Numbered from the stretch's first letter, positions 23,959 through 34,276 are shown. The stretch: 64,000 bases of DNA from Terrimesophilobacter sp038243605 (GCA_038243605.1 JBBSQX010000012.1:27103-91102); one strand, 5' to 3'. The notes: generated from the letters alone by a model not told the origin. Made by a program: numbers and translations.

Positions 23959-24999
23959 CTAAAGCCCTAGTTCTCCTGCTCCGCGGTGCGCGAAGTAAGT
24001 CTCAATGTCGGAACGCTTGACCTCGCCGAGGCTCGGTGGCGACCATTTCGGTGTGCGGTCTTTATCAATCACTTGGGCCCGGATGCCCTCAACAAGTTCT
24101 GTTCCTTCAAGGAACGTGCAGGAGACCCGATAGTCCTGATTGAGCACCTCTTCAAGGCTCGCTGCTTTTCGAGACCGCCTCAGCGCTTCCAGCGTCACGC
24201 TGATGCCGGTGGGTGACTTTGCGAGCATCACGGCGGCCACCGCGTGCGCTTCAGGAGCTTTGGATTTGCGCAACCGCTCCACGATCAGTGCAGCATCGTC
24301 TCCTGCGTAGCACTCGTCGATCCACCGTTGCTGCGCCACGAGCGGTGGTGCTGGCGGTTCGGTAGCGACCGTGGCGATGGCTAGCGTTGCGGGTGTGGAT
24401 TCGAGCGCCGTCGTGAGTGCTGGCAGCCAGTCCGCGTTCACAAAGTGGTCAGCGAAGCCGAGGGCGATGGCATCCGCACCAGACCCCATGCCACCCGTGA
24501 GTGCGAGGTGTGTGCCGAGCTCGCCTGGGGCTCGCGAGAGCAGCCACGTGCCGCCGACATCCGGTGCGAAACCAATGCCGACCTCTGGCATGCCGAAGCG
24601 CGTGCGCTCCGTGACAACGCGCACGGAGGCGTGGGCTGAAACCCCTATGCCACCGCCGAGCACGATGCCATCCATGAACGAGACAACCGGTTTTGGATAG
24701 TTCGCGATGCGCGCGTTCAGGTGGTATTCGTCTTTCCAGAACTGTCGAGTACCGTCGCCTCCTGCGATGGCATCGTGGTAAATACCCACGATGTCGCCGC
24801 CCGCGCACAGCCCCCGATCCCCCGCGCCGGTGATGAGTACCGTCGCGACGGCCGCATCACGCTCCCACTCGTTGAGTGCGTGAGCGATCGACTTCACCAT
24901 GCGATGGGTGAGAGCGTTGATGGCCCTCGGCCGATTGAGCGTGATGTGTCCGAGCGCACCGCGGCGCTCCACCAGGACTTCGTCGTCCGAATGTTCCAT
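23959..24999 (-). CDS. 3-hydroxyisobutyryl-CoA hydrolase
   Basis: A 346-residue crotonase-superfamily hydrolase, longer than plain hydratases as expected for HIBYL-CoA hydrolase. Typical segments are LGHITLNRPRAINALTHRMV, GDRGLCAGGDIVGIY, MDGIVLGGGIGVSAHASVRVVTERTRFGMPEVGIGFAPDVGGTWLLSR (split here by eye) and the C-terminal SPTGISVTLEALRRSR. It releases CoA from 3-hydroxyisobutyryl-CoA. The ATG at 24999 has GGAGG four bases upstream and was preferred to an in-frame GTG at 25026. Confidence 0.88.
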   Translation of the reverse strand: MEHSDDEVLVERRGALGHITLNRPRAINALTHRMVKSIAHALNEWERDAAVATVLITGAGDRGLCAGGDIVGIYHDAIAGGDGTRQFWKDEYHLNARIANYPKPVVSFMDGIVLGGGIGVSAHASVRVVTERTRFGMPEVGIGFAPDVGGTWLLSRAPGELGTHLALTGGMGSGADAIALGFADHFVNADWLPALTTALESTPATLAIATVATEPPAPPLVAQQRWIDECYAGDDAALIVERLRKSKAPEAHAVAAVMLAKSPTGISVTLEALRRSRKAASLEEVLNQDYRVSCTFLEGTELVEGIRAQVIDKDRTPKWSPPSLGEVKRSDIETYFAHRGAGELGL

Positions 25000-25035
25000 G
25001 AGCCCTCCGGCGTTCTGAGTAACCACGTGTGTTCT

Positions 25036-26175
<1,140 letters not shown>

Positions 26176-26231
26176 GGTGAACCTCTCGGGGGTCGGATGT
26201 GGGCATCACTAATTTTTGACATCACACAAAT

Positions 26232-26249
26232 TAGTTGGACATCCAACTA
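26232..26249. promoter_or_regulatory. palindromic operator between acyl-CoA dehydrogenase and etfB operons
   Basis: TAGTTGGA (26232-26239) and TCCAACTA (26242-26249) form an 18-bp inverted repeat with a 2-bp centre. It lies in the 137-bp divergent gap, near its middle, where a dimeric (TetR- or GntR-like) repressor could control both operons. No regulator gene is adjacent. Confidence 0.6.
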
Positions 26250-26312
26250 TATCCTTGTGGCCTGCATCCAAGAGAATGTTCTCAAGACCAAAATAATGGT
26301 GGAATGGTAGGC

Positions 26313-27092
26313 ATGATGAAGATCGCAGTGCTCGTGAAAGAAGTGCCAGACACCTGGAGCGACCGACGCATCGACCCCGCAACGAAACGGGTTGATCGAA
26401 GTGGTGACGTCGTGATCGATGAGATCAACGAAAAAGCCGTAGAAGTTGCCCTGCAAACCAAGGAATCCGGCGGTGGAGAAGTAACCGCTGTGACGATGGG
26501 GCCCAAGAACGCTCTCGATGCGGTGCGCAAAGCGCTCGCAATGGGCGCGGATGCCGGCATCCACATTATTGATGACGCCCTCGGCGGTTCCGATGCCGTG
26601 CAGACCTCCGCAGCTCTCGCCGCAGCGCTGGGATCGCGCGGGTTCGATCTCATCATCGCTGGCAACGAGTCGACGGATGGGCGCACTGCCTCCATTCCCG
26701 CCATGCTCGCGGAGCGCCTCGGCATGGCGCAGGCCACCTTTCTTCGCACGCTGAGCGTCGCCGACGGCGCCGTATCGGGCGAGCGGATGACAGAAGACGG
26801 TCACGTCGAAATCACGGCGACACTTCCTGCCGTCGTTTCGGTCACCGAACAGATTGCCGAAGCGCGCTTTCCTAACTTCAAGGGCATCATGGCCGCGAAG
26901 AAGAAGCCGGTAGAGGTTCTCACGCTCTCCGACCTCGGAATCGACGCAGGGGATGCCGGTGGCGCGAACTCGTGGTCGGTCGTCGACACCGTCACCGTGA
27001 AGCCACCGCGCGAAGGTGGAACCGTCATCAAGGATGACGGCACCGCCGGGCAGCAACTCGCCGATTACCTCGCTTCGGCGAAACTGATTTAG
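26313..27092 (+). CDS. etfB: electron transfer flavoprotein, beta subunit
   Basis: A 259-residue EtfB: N terminus MKIAVLVKEVPDTW, then VDRSGDVVIDEINEKAVEVAL, the adenine-nucleotide loop GGSDAVQTSAALAAAL and the signature IAEARFPNFKGIMAAKKKP. With EtfA it carries electrons from acyl-CoA dehydrogenases to the membrane quinone pool. Two ATGs in tandem (26313, 26316) are possible starts; the upstream frame has no coding support. Ten bp separate it from etfA. Confidence 0.95.
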   Translation: MMKIAVLVKEVPDTWSDRRIDPATKRVDRSGDVVIDEINEKAVEVALQTKESGGGEVTAVTMGPKNALDAVRKALAMGADAGIHIIDDALGGSDAVQTSAALAAALGSRGFDLIIAGNESTDGRTASIPAMLAERLGMAQATFLRTLSVADGAVSGERMTEDGHVEITATLPAVVSVTEQIAEARFPNFKGIMAAKKKPVEVLTLSDLGIDAGDAGGANSWSVVDTVTVKPPREGGTVIKDDGTAGQQLADYLASAKLI

Positions 27093-27102
27093 GAGAACTG
27101 AC

Positions 27103-28065
27103 ATGTCACAAGTACTTGTTCTCGTTGAACTGACGGACGGAAAGCCCGCAGACTCCACCCGCGAGCTACTTGCCGCTGCTGCCATGCTCGGTGAGCCGGC
27201 CGCCGTTGTGGTGGCAGAGCCGGGTGTAGCGAAAGCGCTCGCCGCCGACCTCGCAAAGCTCGGGGCCGCTACGGTCTACGCCGCTGGCGTTGCGGGCGCG
27301 GACGCACTCTTGGTCACGCCTCAGGTTGCCGCTCTCGCCGCCGCTGCGTCGACGGCGGGCCCGACTGCCGTGATCGTGGGCTCGACCCCCGACTCTCGCG
27401 AAGCCGGCGCGCGCCTCGCTGTGCGCCTGGGTGGCGCCTACCTCAGCGATGTTTTGGCCATTGACGCAAACGGCACCGTCACGCAGACCGCGTTCGGTGG
27501 CTCCTACAACGTCACGGCGAGCGCCGCGAAGGGCGTAGCGGTGATATCGATTCGCTCGAACTCGATCGATGGCGCTGCGGCAGCGGCATCCGGAACCGTC
27601 GTTGACCTCGACGTTTCTAGTGACTCTGCCCCGACCACCGCGATCACGGCGCGGCACGAAGCTGTTGCCGCCGCGGAGCGCCCAGCTCTCAAGGCCGCCA
27701 ACATTGTGGTCTCTGGCGGGCGCGGGCTCGGTTCGAAAGAGAAGTTTGTTCTCGTGGAAGAACTCGCAGACTCCCTCGGGGCAGCCCTTGGCGCCTCCCG
27801 CGCGGCCGTCGATGCCGGATACTGCGAGCACAACCTACAGGTCGGCCAGACCGGCACTACCGTGTCGCCAAACCTTTACATTGCCGTCGGAATCTCCGGC
27901 GCCATCCAGCACCTCGCGGGAATGCAGAGCTCCAAGACGATCGTCGCCATCAACAAAGACGAGAACTCACCCATTTTTGACATCGCCGACTTCGGCATCG
28001 TCGGTGACCTTTTCACCGTCGTGCCGCAGTTCATGGAGGCGGTAAAGGCAAGGAAGACCTCATGA
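27103..28065 (+). CDS. etfA: electron transfer flavoprotein, alpha subunit
   Basis: A 320-residue EtfA. The C-terminal FAD domain is clear: VSGGRGLGSKEKFVLVEELAD, GASRAAVDAGYCEHNLQVGQTG, AVGISGAIQHLAGMQ, then IVAINKDENSPIFDIADFGIVGD. AGGAG lies seven bases before the ATG. It overlaps the cytochrome b gene by 4 bp (ATGA), linking the flavoprotein to a membrane haem protein. Confidence 0.95.
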   Translation: MSQVLVLVELTDGKPADSTRELLAAAAMLGEPAAVVVAEPGVAKALAADLAKLGAATVYAAGVAGADALLVTPQVAALAAAASTAGPTAVIVGSTPDSREAGARLAVRLGGAYLSDVLAIDANGTVTQTAFGGSYNVTASAAKGVAVISIRSNSIDGAAAAASGTVVDLDVSSDSAPTTAITARHEAVAAAERPALKAANIVVSGGRGLGSKEKFVLVEELADSLGAALGASRAAVDAGYCEHNLQVGQTGTTVSPNLYIAVGISGAIQHLAGMQSSKTIVAINKDENSPIFDIADFGIVGDLFTVVPQFMEAVKARKTS

Positions 28066-28982
28066 CGATGGCCGCCTTTCGCGAGAGCCGCTGGTTTCGG
28101 CTCGTCTGGGTAATTCCTGCAGTTCTCGTGGTGGGCGCGATCGTCGTTGGTATCGCCATCTGGCTTCGCACGCTGCCTGGCGTGCAAGAGTTCATGGTCA
28201 AGTACTCGGGTCACAGCGAGCTTCCTGCGAAAACCCCTGAGGGCTTTCCGGCGTGGCTCAACTGGCAGCACTTCTTCAACTCGTTCTTCATCCTGTTTGT
28301 GATCACCTCCGGGTGGAAGATTCGCACCACAAAACGTCCTGCAGCTTATTGGACTCGCAACAACACGGGGCTCCTGAAAACCAAGGGCGAGCCGCAGCGC
28401 ATCAGCATCCACCAGTGGTTCCACATCAGTATGAACTCGCTGTGGCTGCTCAACGGTGTGCTTCTCTACGTGCTGCTGTTTGTGAGCGGTCAGTGGGCCC
28501 GCATCATCCCCACGAATTGGGACATCTTTCCGAATGCCGTCTCTGCTGGGTTGCAGTACGCCTCACTGAATTGGCCGCACGAGATGGGCTGGGTCAACTA
28601 CAACGCTCTTCAGGTGCTCGCCTACTTCGTCACCGTGTTCATCGCCGCCCCGCTTGCCGTGCTCACCGGGCTGCGGATGACACCGGGCCTTGCCGAGCGC
28701 TGGAAGCCGCTGGAGCGGGTCTTTCCTGTGCAGCTTGCACGCCTGCTGCACTTTCCGATCATGATCTACTTTGTGGCGTTCATCTTCGTGCACGTGCTTC
28801 TGGTTCTCACCACCGGTGCTCTGAATAACTTGAACCACATGTACGCAGCAAACAACGGTGACAGCTGGTGGGGCTTCGGCTTGTTCATGGGTTCACTCGT
28901 GCTCATCACTGTCGCGTGGGTGGCCGCGAAGCCGTCCATTCTGGCGATGATCGCGGGCCTGACCGGCAAGGTTCGTCGCTAA
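28062..28982 (+). CDS. cytochrome b561/formate-dehydrogenase-gamma-like membrane protein
   Basis: A 306-residue protein with five or so transmembrane helices (starting at about residues 13, 75, 125, 185, 225 and 270). Conserved-looking histidines sit in or near helices: WLNWQHFFNSFF, SIHQWFHISMNSLW, LLHFPIMIYFVAFIFVHVLLV. This is the pattern of two b-haems in cytochrome b/b6-N-terminal-like proteins. It overlaps etfA by 4 bp. Since no ETF-quinone oxidoreductase or EtfD-like gene is seen here, it may pass electrons from EtfBA to the quinone pool; this is inference. Confidence 0.75.
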   Translation: MTMAAFRESRWFRLVWVIPAVLVVGAIVVGIAIWLRTLPGVQEFMVKYSGHSELPAKTPEGFPAWLNWQHFFNSFFILFVITSGWKIRTTKRPAAYWTRNNTGLLKTKGEPQRISIHQWFHISMNSLWLLNGVLLYVLLFVSGQWARIIPTNWDIFPNAVSAGLQYASLNWPHEMGWVNYNALQVLAYFVTVFIAAPLAVLTGLRMTPGLAERWKPLERVFPVQLARLLHFPIMIYFVAFIFVHVLLVLTTGALNNLNHMYAANNGDSWWGFGLFMGSLVLITVAWVAAKPSILAMIAGLTGKVRR

Positions 28983-29045
28983 AGAGGCCCCCGTTCGCTC
29001 AGGAGCCCCGCTCAGGAGCGTGACGAGAGAACCTCGAAAGGCGTT

Positions 29046-29465
29046 CTAACTCGGATTCGGATTCTGCTGCACAACGTATGCCGCCACGCGTTGAATGAGA
29101 TCCAGCGGCATGGGCTTCTCGTACGAGAAATGCAGTGAGTCCTTCGCCGACCGGTAAGGGGCAATGTCACGCTCAATCTCTGCATCCGCTGTTGAGGTCG
29201 ACGCAACGGGCACGGGGTAGATGCCCACGTGTTTCTTCCATCCGCCGAAGTAGAGCGGGTGCATGCCCTCCACTTCCATGCGGATGACGCCGTAGCTGAT
29301 GCGCTCCTGCGCCTCGGGAAGCGCCGCCCGTAGAGCTGAGCGCACGGACTCAAGGGTCGTGCGCTCAGACTCAGGAAAACTTGCGAGATACTCCTCGACG
29401 GTGGCGGCAGGCTTGGTGGGCACGGGCCTGCTGGCTCCTGGGGTGCCGGATGTCGAAGGGTTCAC
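29046..29465 (-). CDS. DUF1801 (YdhG-like) domain protein
   Basis: A 139-residue protein with a proline-rich leader of 20 residues. The DUF1801 fold follows: TVEEYLASFPESERTTLESVRSALR, ERISYGVIRM, FGGWKKHVGIYPVP and LHFSYEKPMPLDLIQRVAAYVV. Family members have been called iron chaperones by similarity to frataxin, but function is uncertain. The GTG at 29465 has AAAGGA four bases upstream and lies 17 bp after the LppM-like stop. Confidence 0.72.
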   Translation of the reverse strand: MNPSTSGTPGASRPVPTKPAATVEEYLASFPESERTTLESVRSALRAALPEAQERISYGVIRMEVEGMHPLYFGGWKKHVGIYPVPVASTSTADAEIERDIAPYRSAKDSLHFSYEKPMPLDLIQRVAAYVVQQNPNPS

Positions 29466-29481
29466 ACCACCATCCTTTGGC

Positions 29482-30234
29482 TTAGGTGATGTTGGAGTCA
29501 AGGCCAGGAGTGATGTCCGTCGTTGGAGCGCCCGCCGGGGTGCCGCTCGGCACACCGTCAGAAGCACCAAGCGTGCGGCGCTTTGAGGCGATCACTGCGA
29601 TCACGATGACGGCGATGATGGCGAGACCTCCAAGACCGATCACTGGCCACATCCATGCGGGCGGGCCGACGGAGTCAGCACTCGCGACCGCGTGCATGTC
29701 GAGGCTGCCCTCGTAGCTAGTGTTCCACGTCACGCGCGTGCCGTTGAGCTCGCCATTGTGATCGGTAACGGTGCCGGGAAAGCTGATCGCGACCTCAATA
29801 TTCGATTCGTCGGCATCCTTTGGCGGGGCCTCGTCACTGTCTGGCGTGAAGTTGACGGTGCCATTAAACACAAACTTCTCGCCCTCGCGGGTGAGAATCA
29901 ATGTTCCGTTCTCGCTATCGCTGTTGATCGCCGCGATCGGCGTATTGCTCAGCGAGAATTTCGACCCCGCGTACCCGTCGCTGTCGTAGTCGCTGCGGGT
30001 GACGCCGTCGGCGCCACTCAGGTTGGGAAGAAGCTTCTTCTCGATGTCGGTGGCGCGATCCTTCGCGTCGACCTTGGCATTGTCGCCGTCGCCAACGACC
30101 GTGGCGACGACGATGTCACCATTGAGAGTGTTTTCTGGAGTGACGGTGATGTTCGCCTGAAAGCGAACGCAACCGCTCAGCAGCAAGAGTGCCGCGGTGG
30201 CAATGAGTGCACCAGCTATTCGTGTTTTTCTCAT
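29482..30234 (-). CDS. LppM-like membrane lipoprotein
   Basis: A 250-residue lipoprotein: signal peptide to lipobox LSGC (MRKTRIAGALIATAALLLLSGC split: Cys22), a beta-rich extracellular domain starting VRFQANITVTPENTLNG, a transmembrane helix (WMWPVIGLGGLAIIAVIVIAVI) and a short cytoplasmic tail. The layout matches the LppM/DUF3153 family of Actinobacteria, which has been linked to cell-envelope and host-trafficking roles in mycobacteria. The ATG at 30234 starts the signal peptide; upstream codons are not coding. Confidence 0.75.
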   Translation of the reverse strand: MRKTRIAGALIATAALLLLSGCVRFQANITVTPENTLNGDIVVATVVGDGDNAKVDAKDRATDIEKKLLPNLSGADGVTRSDYDSDGYAGSKFSLSNTPIAAINSDSENGTLILTREGEKFVFNGTVNFTPDSDEAPPKDADESNIEVAISFPGTVTDHNGELNGTRVTWNTSYEGSLDMHAVASADSVGPPAWMWPVIGLGGLAIIAVIVIAVIASKRRTLGASDGVPSGTPAGAPTTDITPGLDSNIT

Positions 30235-30395
30235 AACCGCAGTATGCCGGTGTATCGCACCCCCCATTTGGGGTTCACAGCCTATTCACCGAAATAGTTC
30301 AGGCGATGTACATTGTCGGTTTCTCGCAGGCGTACGCCCAAAGGGTGCGTGGCGGTTGTTACATTGAGAACGTCGATCTGTTAGGGAAGAGAGTC

Positions 30396-31049
30396 ATGAA
30401 TCCGCTAGTTTCTGCGAGCGAGCTTGGTGTCTCTTTTGACGGCCAGACGCTCGTGAGCCCCACATCCTTCCACGTCGACGAAGGCGAAGCGCTGGCGGTA
30501 CTTGGGCCGAACGGCGCAGGAAAGACAACTCTGCTTCGACTTGTCAGCGGACGGCTGCGCCCCAGCACTGGCACCATCACCGTCTGTGGCATGGCCCCGA
30601 ACGAGAAGAGTCCAAAGTTTCGCGCTGCAGTTGCGGCGCTGCTTGGGAGCCCACCGACAGCGTCAAACCTGACCGTTCGCGAACACCTAACCCTGGTGGC
30701 GGCCTCCTGGAACGCAGGCGCAGATGTGGCAGCAGCGCGGTCCGAATTCTTACTTGAACAGTTCGGCATCACACGATTGGCCTTGCGATACCCGCACGAA
30801 CTCTCCACAGGACAATCGCAGTTGTTCGCGCTGGCCCTCACGCTCTCGCGGAGCTTTGACGTTCTTCTGTTAGACGAACCGGAGCAACGTCTCGACGCAC
30901 AGCGAGTGCACCTGGTCGGCCAGATTCTGCGCTCACTGGTGTTGCACGGCAAAACCATCATCATGGCAAGCCACAACGCCGACCTTGTCGATCAGGTATG
31001 TGACCGGCAACTGGAGGTTCGCGAGGTGGCGAGTGACAACCTCACGTAA
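30396..31049 (+). CDS. ABC transporter ATP-binding protein
   Basis: A 217-residue ATPase: Walker A GPNGAGKTT, Q-loop region ALLGSPPTASNLTV, signature LSTGQSQLFALAL (atypical for LSGGQ), Walker B VLLLDEPEQRLD and switch histidine in ASHN. Short length and the ABC-2-like exporter gene next to it suggest an efflux system. The ATG follows GGGAAGAGAG. Its 3' end overlaps the permease by 17 bp. Substrate unknown. Confidence 0.88.
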   Translation: MNPLVSASELGVSFDGQTLVSPTSFHVDEGEALAVLGPNGAGKTTLLRLVSGRLRPSTGTITVCGMAPNEKSPKFRAAVAALLGSPPTASNLTVREHLTLVAASWNAGADVAAARSEFLLEQFGITRLALRYPHELSTGQSQLFALALTLSRSFDVLLLDEPEQRLDAQRVHLVGQILRSLVLHGKTIIMASHNADLVDQVCDRQLEVREVASDNLT

Positions 31050-32571
31050 CGCTCTCAGAACACTTCGCGCGATCTACCGACACCGCGACGATGCCTCCCG
31101 CGAAACCGACGCGAGCTACATCATTTATGCCACGCTGCTGGCGCTTCTGGTGGTGGGCTTTCCGGTCACGCGCGCGCTCATTATGCTGCTCTCCCCTCCA
31201 GAGGTGCTCACACTCCTTCAGTCCCCCTCTGCTGCCACCGTCGTCAGTCTTGTGTTTGGCGTGATCGTGACGCTGCTGGTCGCGGTGGGATCGGTGCGCG
31301 GCCCCGTCCTTTTGCCTCCGTTCTTCGTTACGCTTCTCGCCGAGACAGCAACCCCGCGTAGCCGCACGCTCACTCGAACTTTTGCGACCGCGGTCGTCTA
31401 CGTTCTTGGCGGTCTTCTCTTTCTCGGAATCGTCGTCAGCGCTGTGCGAGTGTTTGGTGGCGGGCTCACTCTTGTCTCTGGCATCGAGTTCGTCCTCGCG
31501 TGTCTGCTGTTCGCCGTCGTTGCGAGCCTGATGTGGCTAGTAGGCCAGGTACTGGCGCACCGTGCGTGGGTTCTCGTCGTGAGTCTTGTCGTCGCTATCG
31601 CTGCCTCGGTGCTGATGGGCCCCACGCTCGCGTTCACCCCGTGGGGCTGGCTTGGAGTTGTGTGGGGAGGAGATCCGACGGGGTCTGCTCTTGCAATCGT
31701 CGCCCTCACACTTCTCGCCATCGGTTCAGTGTTGCTTCTGCCCGTAATCCTGAATTCGCTCAGTCGTGAGGCGCTTCTTCACCAGGGGCAGCAGTTTCAG
31801 GCCGCGAGTGTCGCTGCCGTGACCGGCGACATGGCAACAGCACTTGGACGCTTTCGCACGCTTCCGAGAATTGGCAGACGGTGGCGAGCTATCGGGCGCA
31901 GTTCCGGGTGGGTTCGATTAGCGTGGATCCGCTTTTTCAGAAGTGACGCCGTCGGCGCGCTCCGAACCCCCGTGCGGCTTATGGGCGGTGTGGTGACGCT
32001 CAGCTCAGCGTTCGCGCTCCTGAGTACTTCCCTCGCACCCGGCCCCGCACCCGCCTGGCTGCTGGGTGCGGCTGCCGCAGGCGCGTGCTACCTAGGATGC
32101 GGCGTGCTCGCCGACGGGTTCAGACTCTCTGCGGTCTCGGCGGGTGCGCCACCGCTGTACCCGTACTCGACAACACACCAATATGCAGTGCACCTCACCT
32201 TTCCCTTAATGACGACTGTGCTGGCGGCCCTCGTCGGGTTCGTGATTGGAGTGGCGTTCGGGGCTCCATCCGGCGCCCTCATTGTCTGTCTGCTCATTGC
32301 TGTGTTGGGCGTGCTTGCGCGAGCGTTCGATAGTGCAAAAGGGCCACCACCCCTCATCCTGATGGCGTCTCCGGTGCGCACCGAAGCCGGTGATCCGACA
32401 ATCCTGCTTCTCTTCGTATGGCAAGCAGATGCGCTTCTCATCGTGGCGGCATCCGGCGGGGTGATCGCCTCCCTCGCCGTCGGCGGTTCACTACTTTCTG
32501 GTGCCGCTCTCGCCGCTGTTGTCGCAACGGGGCTCATTCTGCTCCTCCAAAGAAGACTTCGAGCTTCGTGA
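31033..32571 (+). CDS. large ABC transporter membrane subunit
   Basis: A 512-residue polytopic protein with about twelve hydrophobic segments, made from a GTG (31033) inside the 3' end of the ATPase gene with GAGGTGG just upstream. The N-terminal 30 residues are cytoplasmic and basic. No family name was recognised beyond the shared operon with an ABC ATPase. An exporter of a lipid, antibiotic or peptide is possible. Confidence 0.7.
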   Translation: MTTSRNALRTLRAIYRHRDDASRETDASYIIYATLLALLVVGFPVTRALIMLLSPPEVLTLLQSPSAATVVSLVFGVIVTLLVAVGSVRGPVLLPPFFVTLLAETATPRSRTLTRTFATAVVYVLGGLLFLGIVVSAVRVFGGGLTLVSGIEFVLACLLFAVVASLMWLVGQVLAHRAWVLVVSLVVAIAASVLMGPTLAFTPWGWLGVVWGGDPTGSALAIVALTLLAIGSVLLLPVILNSLSREALLHQGQQFQAASVAAVTGDMATALGRFRTLPRIGRRWRAIGRSSGWVRLAWIRFFRSDAVGALRTPVRLMGGVVTLSSAFALLSTSLAPGPAPAWLLGAAAAGACYLGCGVLADGFRLSAVSAGAPPLYPYSTTHQYAVHLTFPLMTTVLAALVGFVIGVAFGAPSGALIVCLLIAVLGVLARAFDSAKGPPPLILMASPVRTEAGDPTILLLFVWQADALLIVAASGGVIASLAVGGSLLSGAALAAVVATGLILLLQRRLRAS

Positions 32572-32630
32572 CAGAGAAATATTAATCAGGTGATGTCGAA
32601 GCGTTAAGACAGCTATCCCATGGGTGTGGA

Positions 32631-32825
32631 GTGTTTACCACCGCAATGGCACTGGTCACTACCCTCGTGAGAATGCCACACACTCTGATAGCAACCAATG
32701 ATGCAGAGAAGTGGTTGTCTGCGGGTCGCTTGAGGACATATCTTGAGGCCACAGGCGGTGACGTGCAGCGCGCGCTCCGGCTGTACGACTTGGAAATGCC
32801 CAGGTCACCGCAACCCGCCTCCTGA
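32631..32825 (+). pseudogene. truncated Abi-like protein remnant
   Basis: The gap 32572-32899 holds one short frame. Its segment AEKWLSAGRLRTYLEATGG followed by DVQRALRLYD resembles the start of actinobacterial Abi-like abortive-infection proteins, where the chain normally continues with a WN pair and over 150 more residues. Here it runs into MPRSPQPAS and stops. No continuation was found in the other frames, so it is probably a decayed fragment. Confidence 0.4.
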
Positions 32826-32899
32826 GCACTCCTCCACCGAGATACCTCGGCATTGCACCCTGAGCTGTGTTGGTGCCGGCGCTCAGCACTCCGCACTGT

Positions 32900-34276
32900 T
32901 TAGCACTCCACGACGTTGACCGCGAGCCCACCCATCGAGGTTTCTTTGTACTTGGAGTGCATGTCGAGGCCGGTGGCCTTCATCGTGGCGATGACCTGAT
33001 CGAGCGAGACCTTGTGGTCGCCCTCGCCCCACATCGCCATCTTCGCCGCGTTGATGGCCTTCGCCGCGGCAATCGCGTTGCGTTCGATGCACGGAATCTG
33101 CACGAGGCCGCCGATGGGGTCGCAGGTGAGGCCGAGGTTGTGTTCCATCGCGATCTCCGCAGCGTTCTCCACCTGCTCGATCGTGCCCCCGAGCAGCTCG
33201 GCGAGGCCAGCTGCCGCCATGGAGGAGGCAGAACCAACCTCGCCCTGGCATCCCATCTCCGCGCCAGAAATCGAGGCGCCCTTCTTGTAGAGCACGCCGA
33301 CGGATGCCGCGGCAAGCAGAAAGCGCACCGTCGCGTCATCCCACTCGGCCTGCGTCGCGTTCGGCATGCCGTAACGGGTGGCGTAGTAGAGCACGGCGGG
33401 AATGATGCCGGCCGCGCCATTGGTTGGTGCCGTCACAATCCGGCCACCGGATGCATTCTCTTCATTCACGGCGAGCGCCACAAAGTTCACCCACTCCTGC
33501 CAGTAGACGGGTGAGCGGTCAGGGTCCTCGAGCAGCAGGCGTGCGTGCCATCGGGGCGAGCGACGCGCCACCTCGAGCCCGCCGGGGAGCACCCCCGGGC
33601 GAGCAATGGCGGACTCCACGCACGCTTCCATGGCGTCGCGAATGCCGAGAAGCTTCTCTCGCACCTCGCCTTCCGTGTAAGTACCGAGTTCGTTGCGCAG
33701 CATCACACCGCTGAACGGCAGGTCATTGGCGCGACAGTGGGCAAGCAGTTCGGCTCCTGTCTCAAACGGAAACTCCACGGGTGTCTCTTCTGCCGCGTTA
33801 TCGTCGTCACCCTCGCGCACGATGAAACCGCCACCGATCGAGAAGTAGGTGGCGGTGTGCAGTGAGGTGCCATCGGCATCCATTACCTCGCACGTCATGC
33901 CATTCGTGTGGCGCGCAAGCACCGTGAGCGGGCGCAGAGTGATGTCGGATTCACGGAACGGAACCTCGGCGACACCCCCGACGCGCACGATGCCGGTGGT
34001 CTCAATCTCGGCCGCGCGGGCGTCCACGACATCCGGCATGATCTGGTCTGGCAGGTTTCCCTCGAGACCAAGGAGCACAGCAAGGAACGTACCGTGACCT
34101 TTTCCGGTCGCGGCGAGCGAACCGAAAAGATCAACTTTGAGGCCCGCGACCTTGTCGAGTACGCCAAGGTCTTTGAGTTCCTGCGCAAAGACGGCGCCAG
34201 CCCGCATGGGGCCAACGGTGTGGGAACTGGAAGGGCCAATGCCTATCTTGAACAGCTCGAAAGTGCTAATCGACAT
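32900..34276 (-). CDS. sdaA: L-serine ammonia-lyase (iron-sulfur type)
   Basis: A 458-residue single-chain serine dehydratase that converts L-serine to pyruvate and ammonia. The N-terminal beta domain starts MSISTFELFKIGIGPSSSHTVGPMRAG; the alpha domain has KGASISGAEMGCQGEVGSASSMAAAG and NLGLTCDPIGGLVQIPCIERNA. The three cysteines in these two segments are the usual [4Fe-4S] ligands. The ATG at 34276 is fixed by the conserved N terminus. A tandem glycine riboswitch lies in the 5' leader, so expression probably rises with glycine. Confidence 0.95.
   Translation of the reverse strand: MSISTFELFKIGIGPSSSHTVGPMRAGAVFAQELKDLGVLDKVAGLKVDLFGSLAATGKGHGTFLAVLLGLEGNLPDQIMPDVVDARAAEIETTGIVRVGGVAEVPFRESDITLRPLTVLARHTNGMTCEVMDADGTSLHTATYFSIGGGFIVREGDDDNAAEETPVEFPFETGAELLAHCRANDLPFSGVMLRNELGTYTEGEVREKLLGIRDAMEACVESAIARPGVLPGGLEVARRSPRWHARLLLEDPDRSPVYWQEWVNFVALAVNEENASGGRIVTAPTNGAAGIIPAVLYYATRYGMPNATQAEWDDATVRFLLAAASVGVLYKKGASISGAEMGCQGEVGSASSMAAAGLAELLGGTIEQVENAAEIAMEHNLGLTCDPIGGLVQIPCIERNAIAAAKAINAAKMAMWGEGDHKVSLDQVIATMKATGLDMHSKYKETSMGGLAVNVVEC

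Noticed and set aside
28996..29020. Direct repeat GCTCAGGAGC (twice) after the cytochrome b gene as a terminator
   Set aside because: The two units are direct, only a 5-bp stem can form, and no T run follows.
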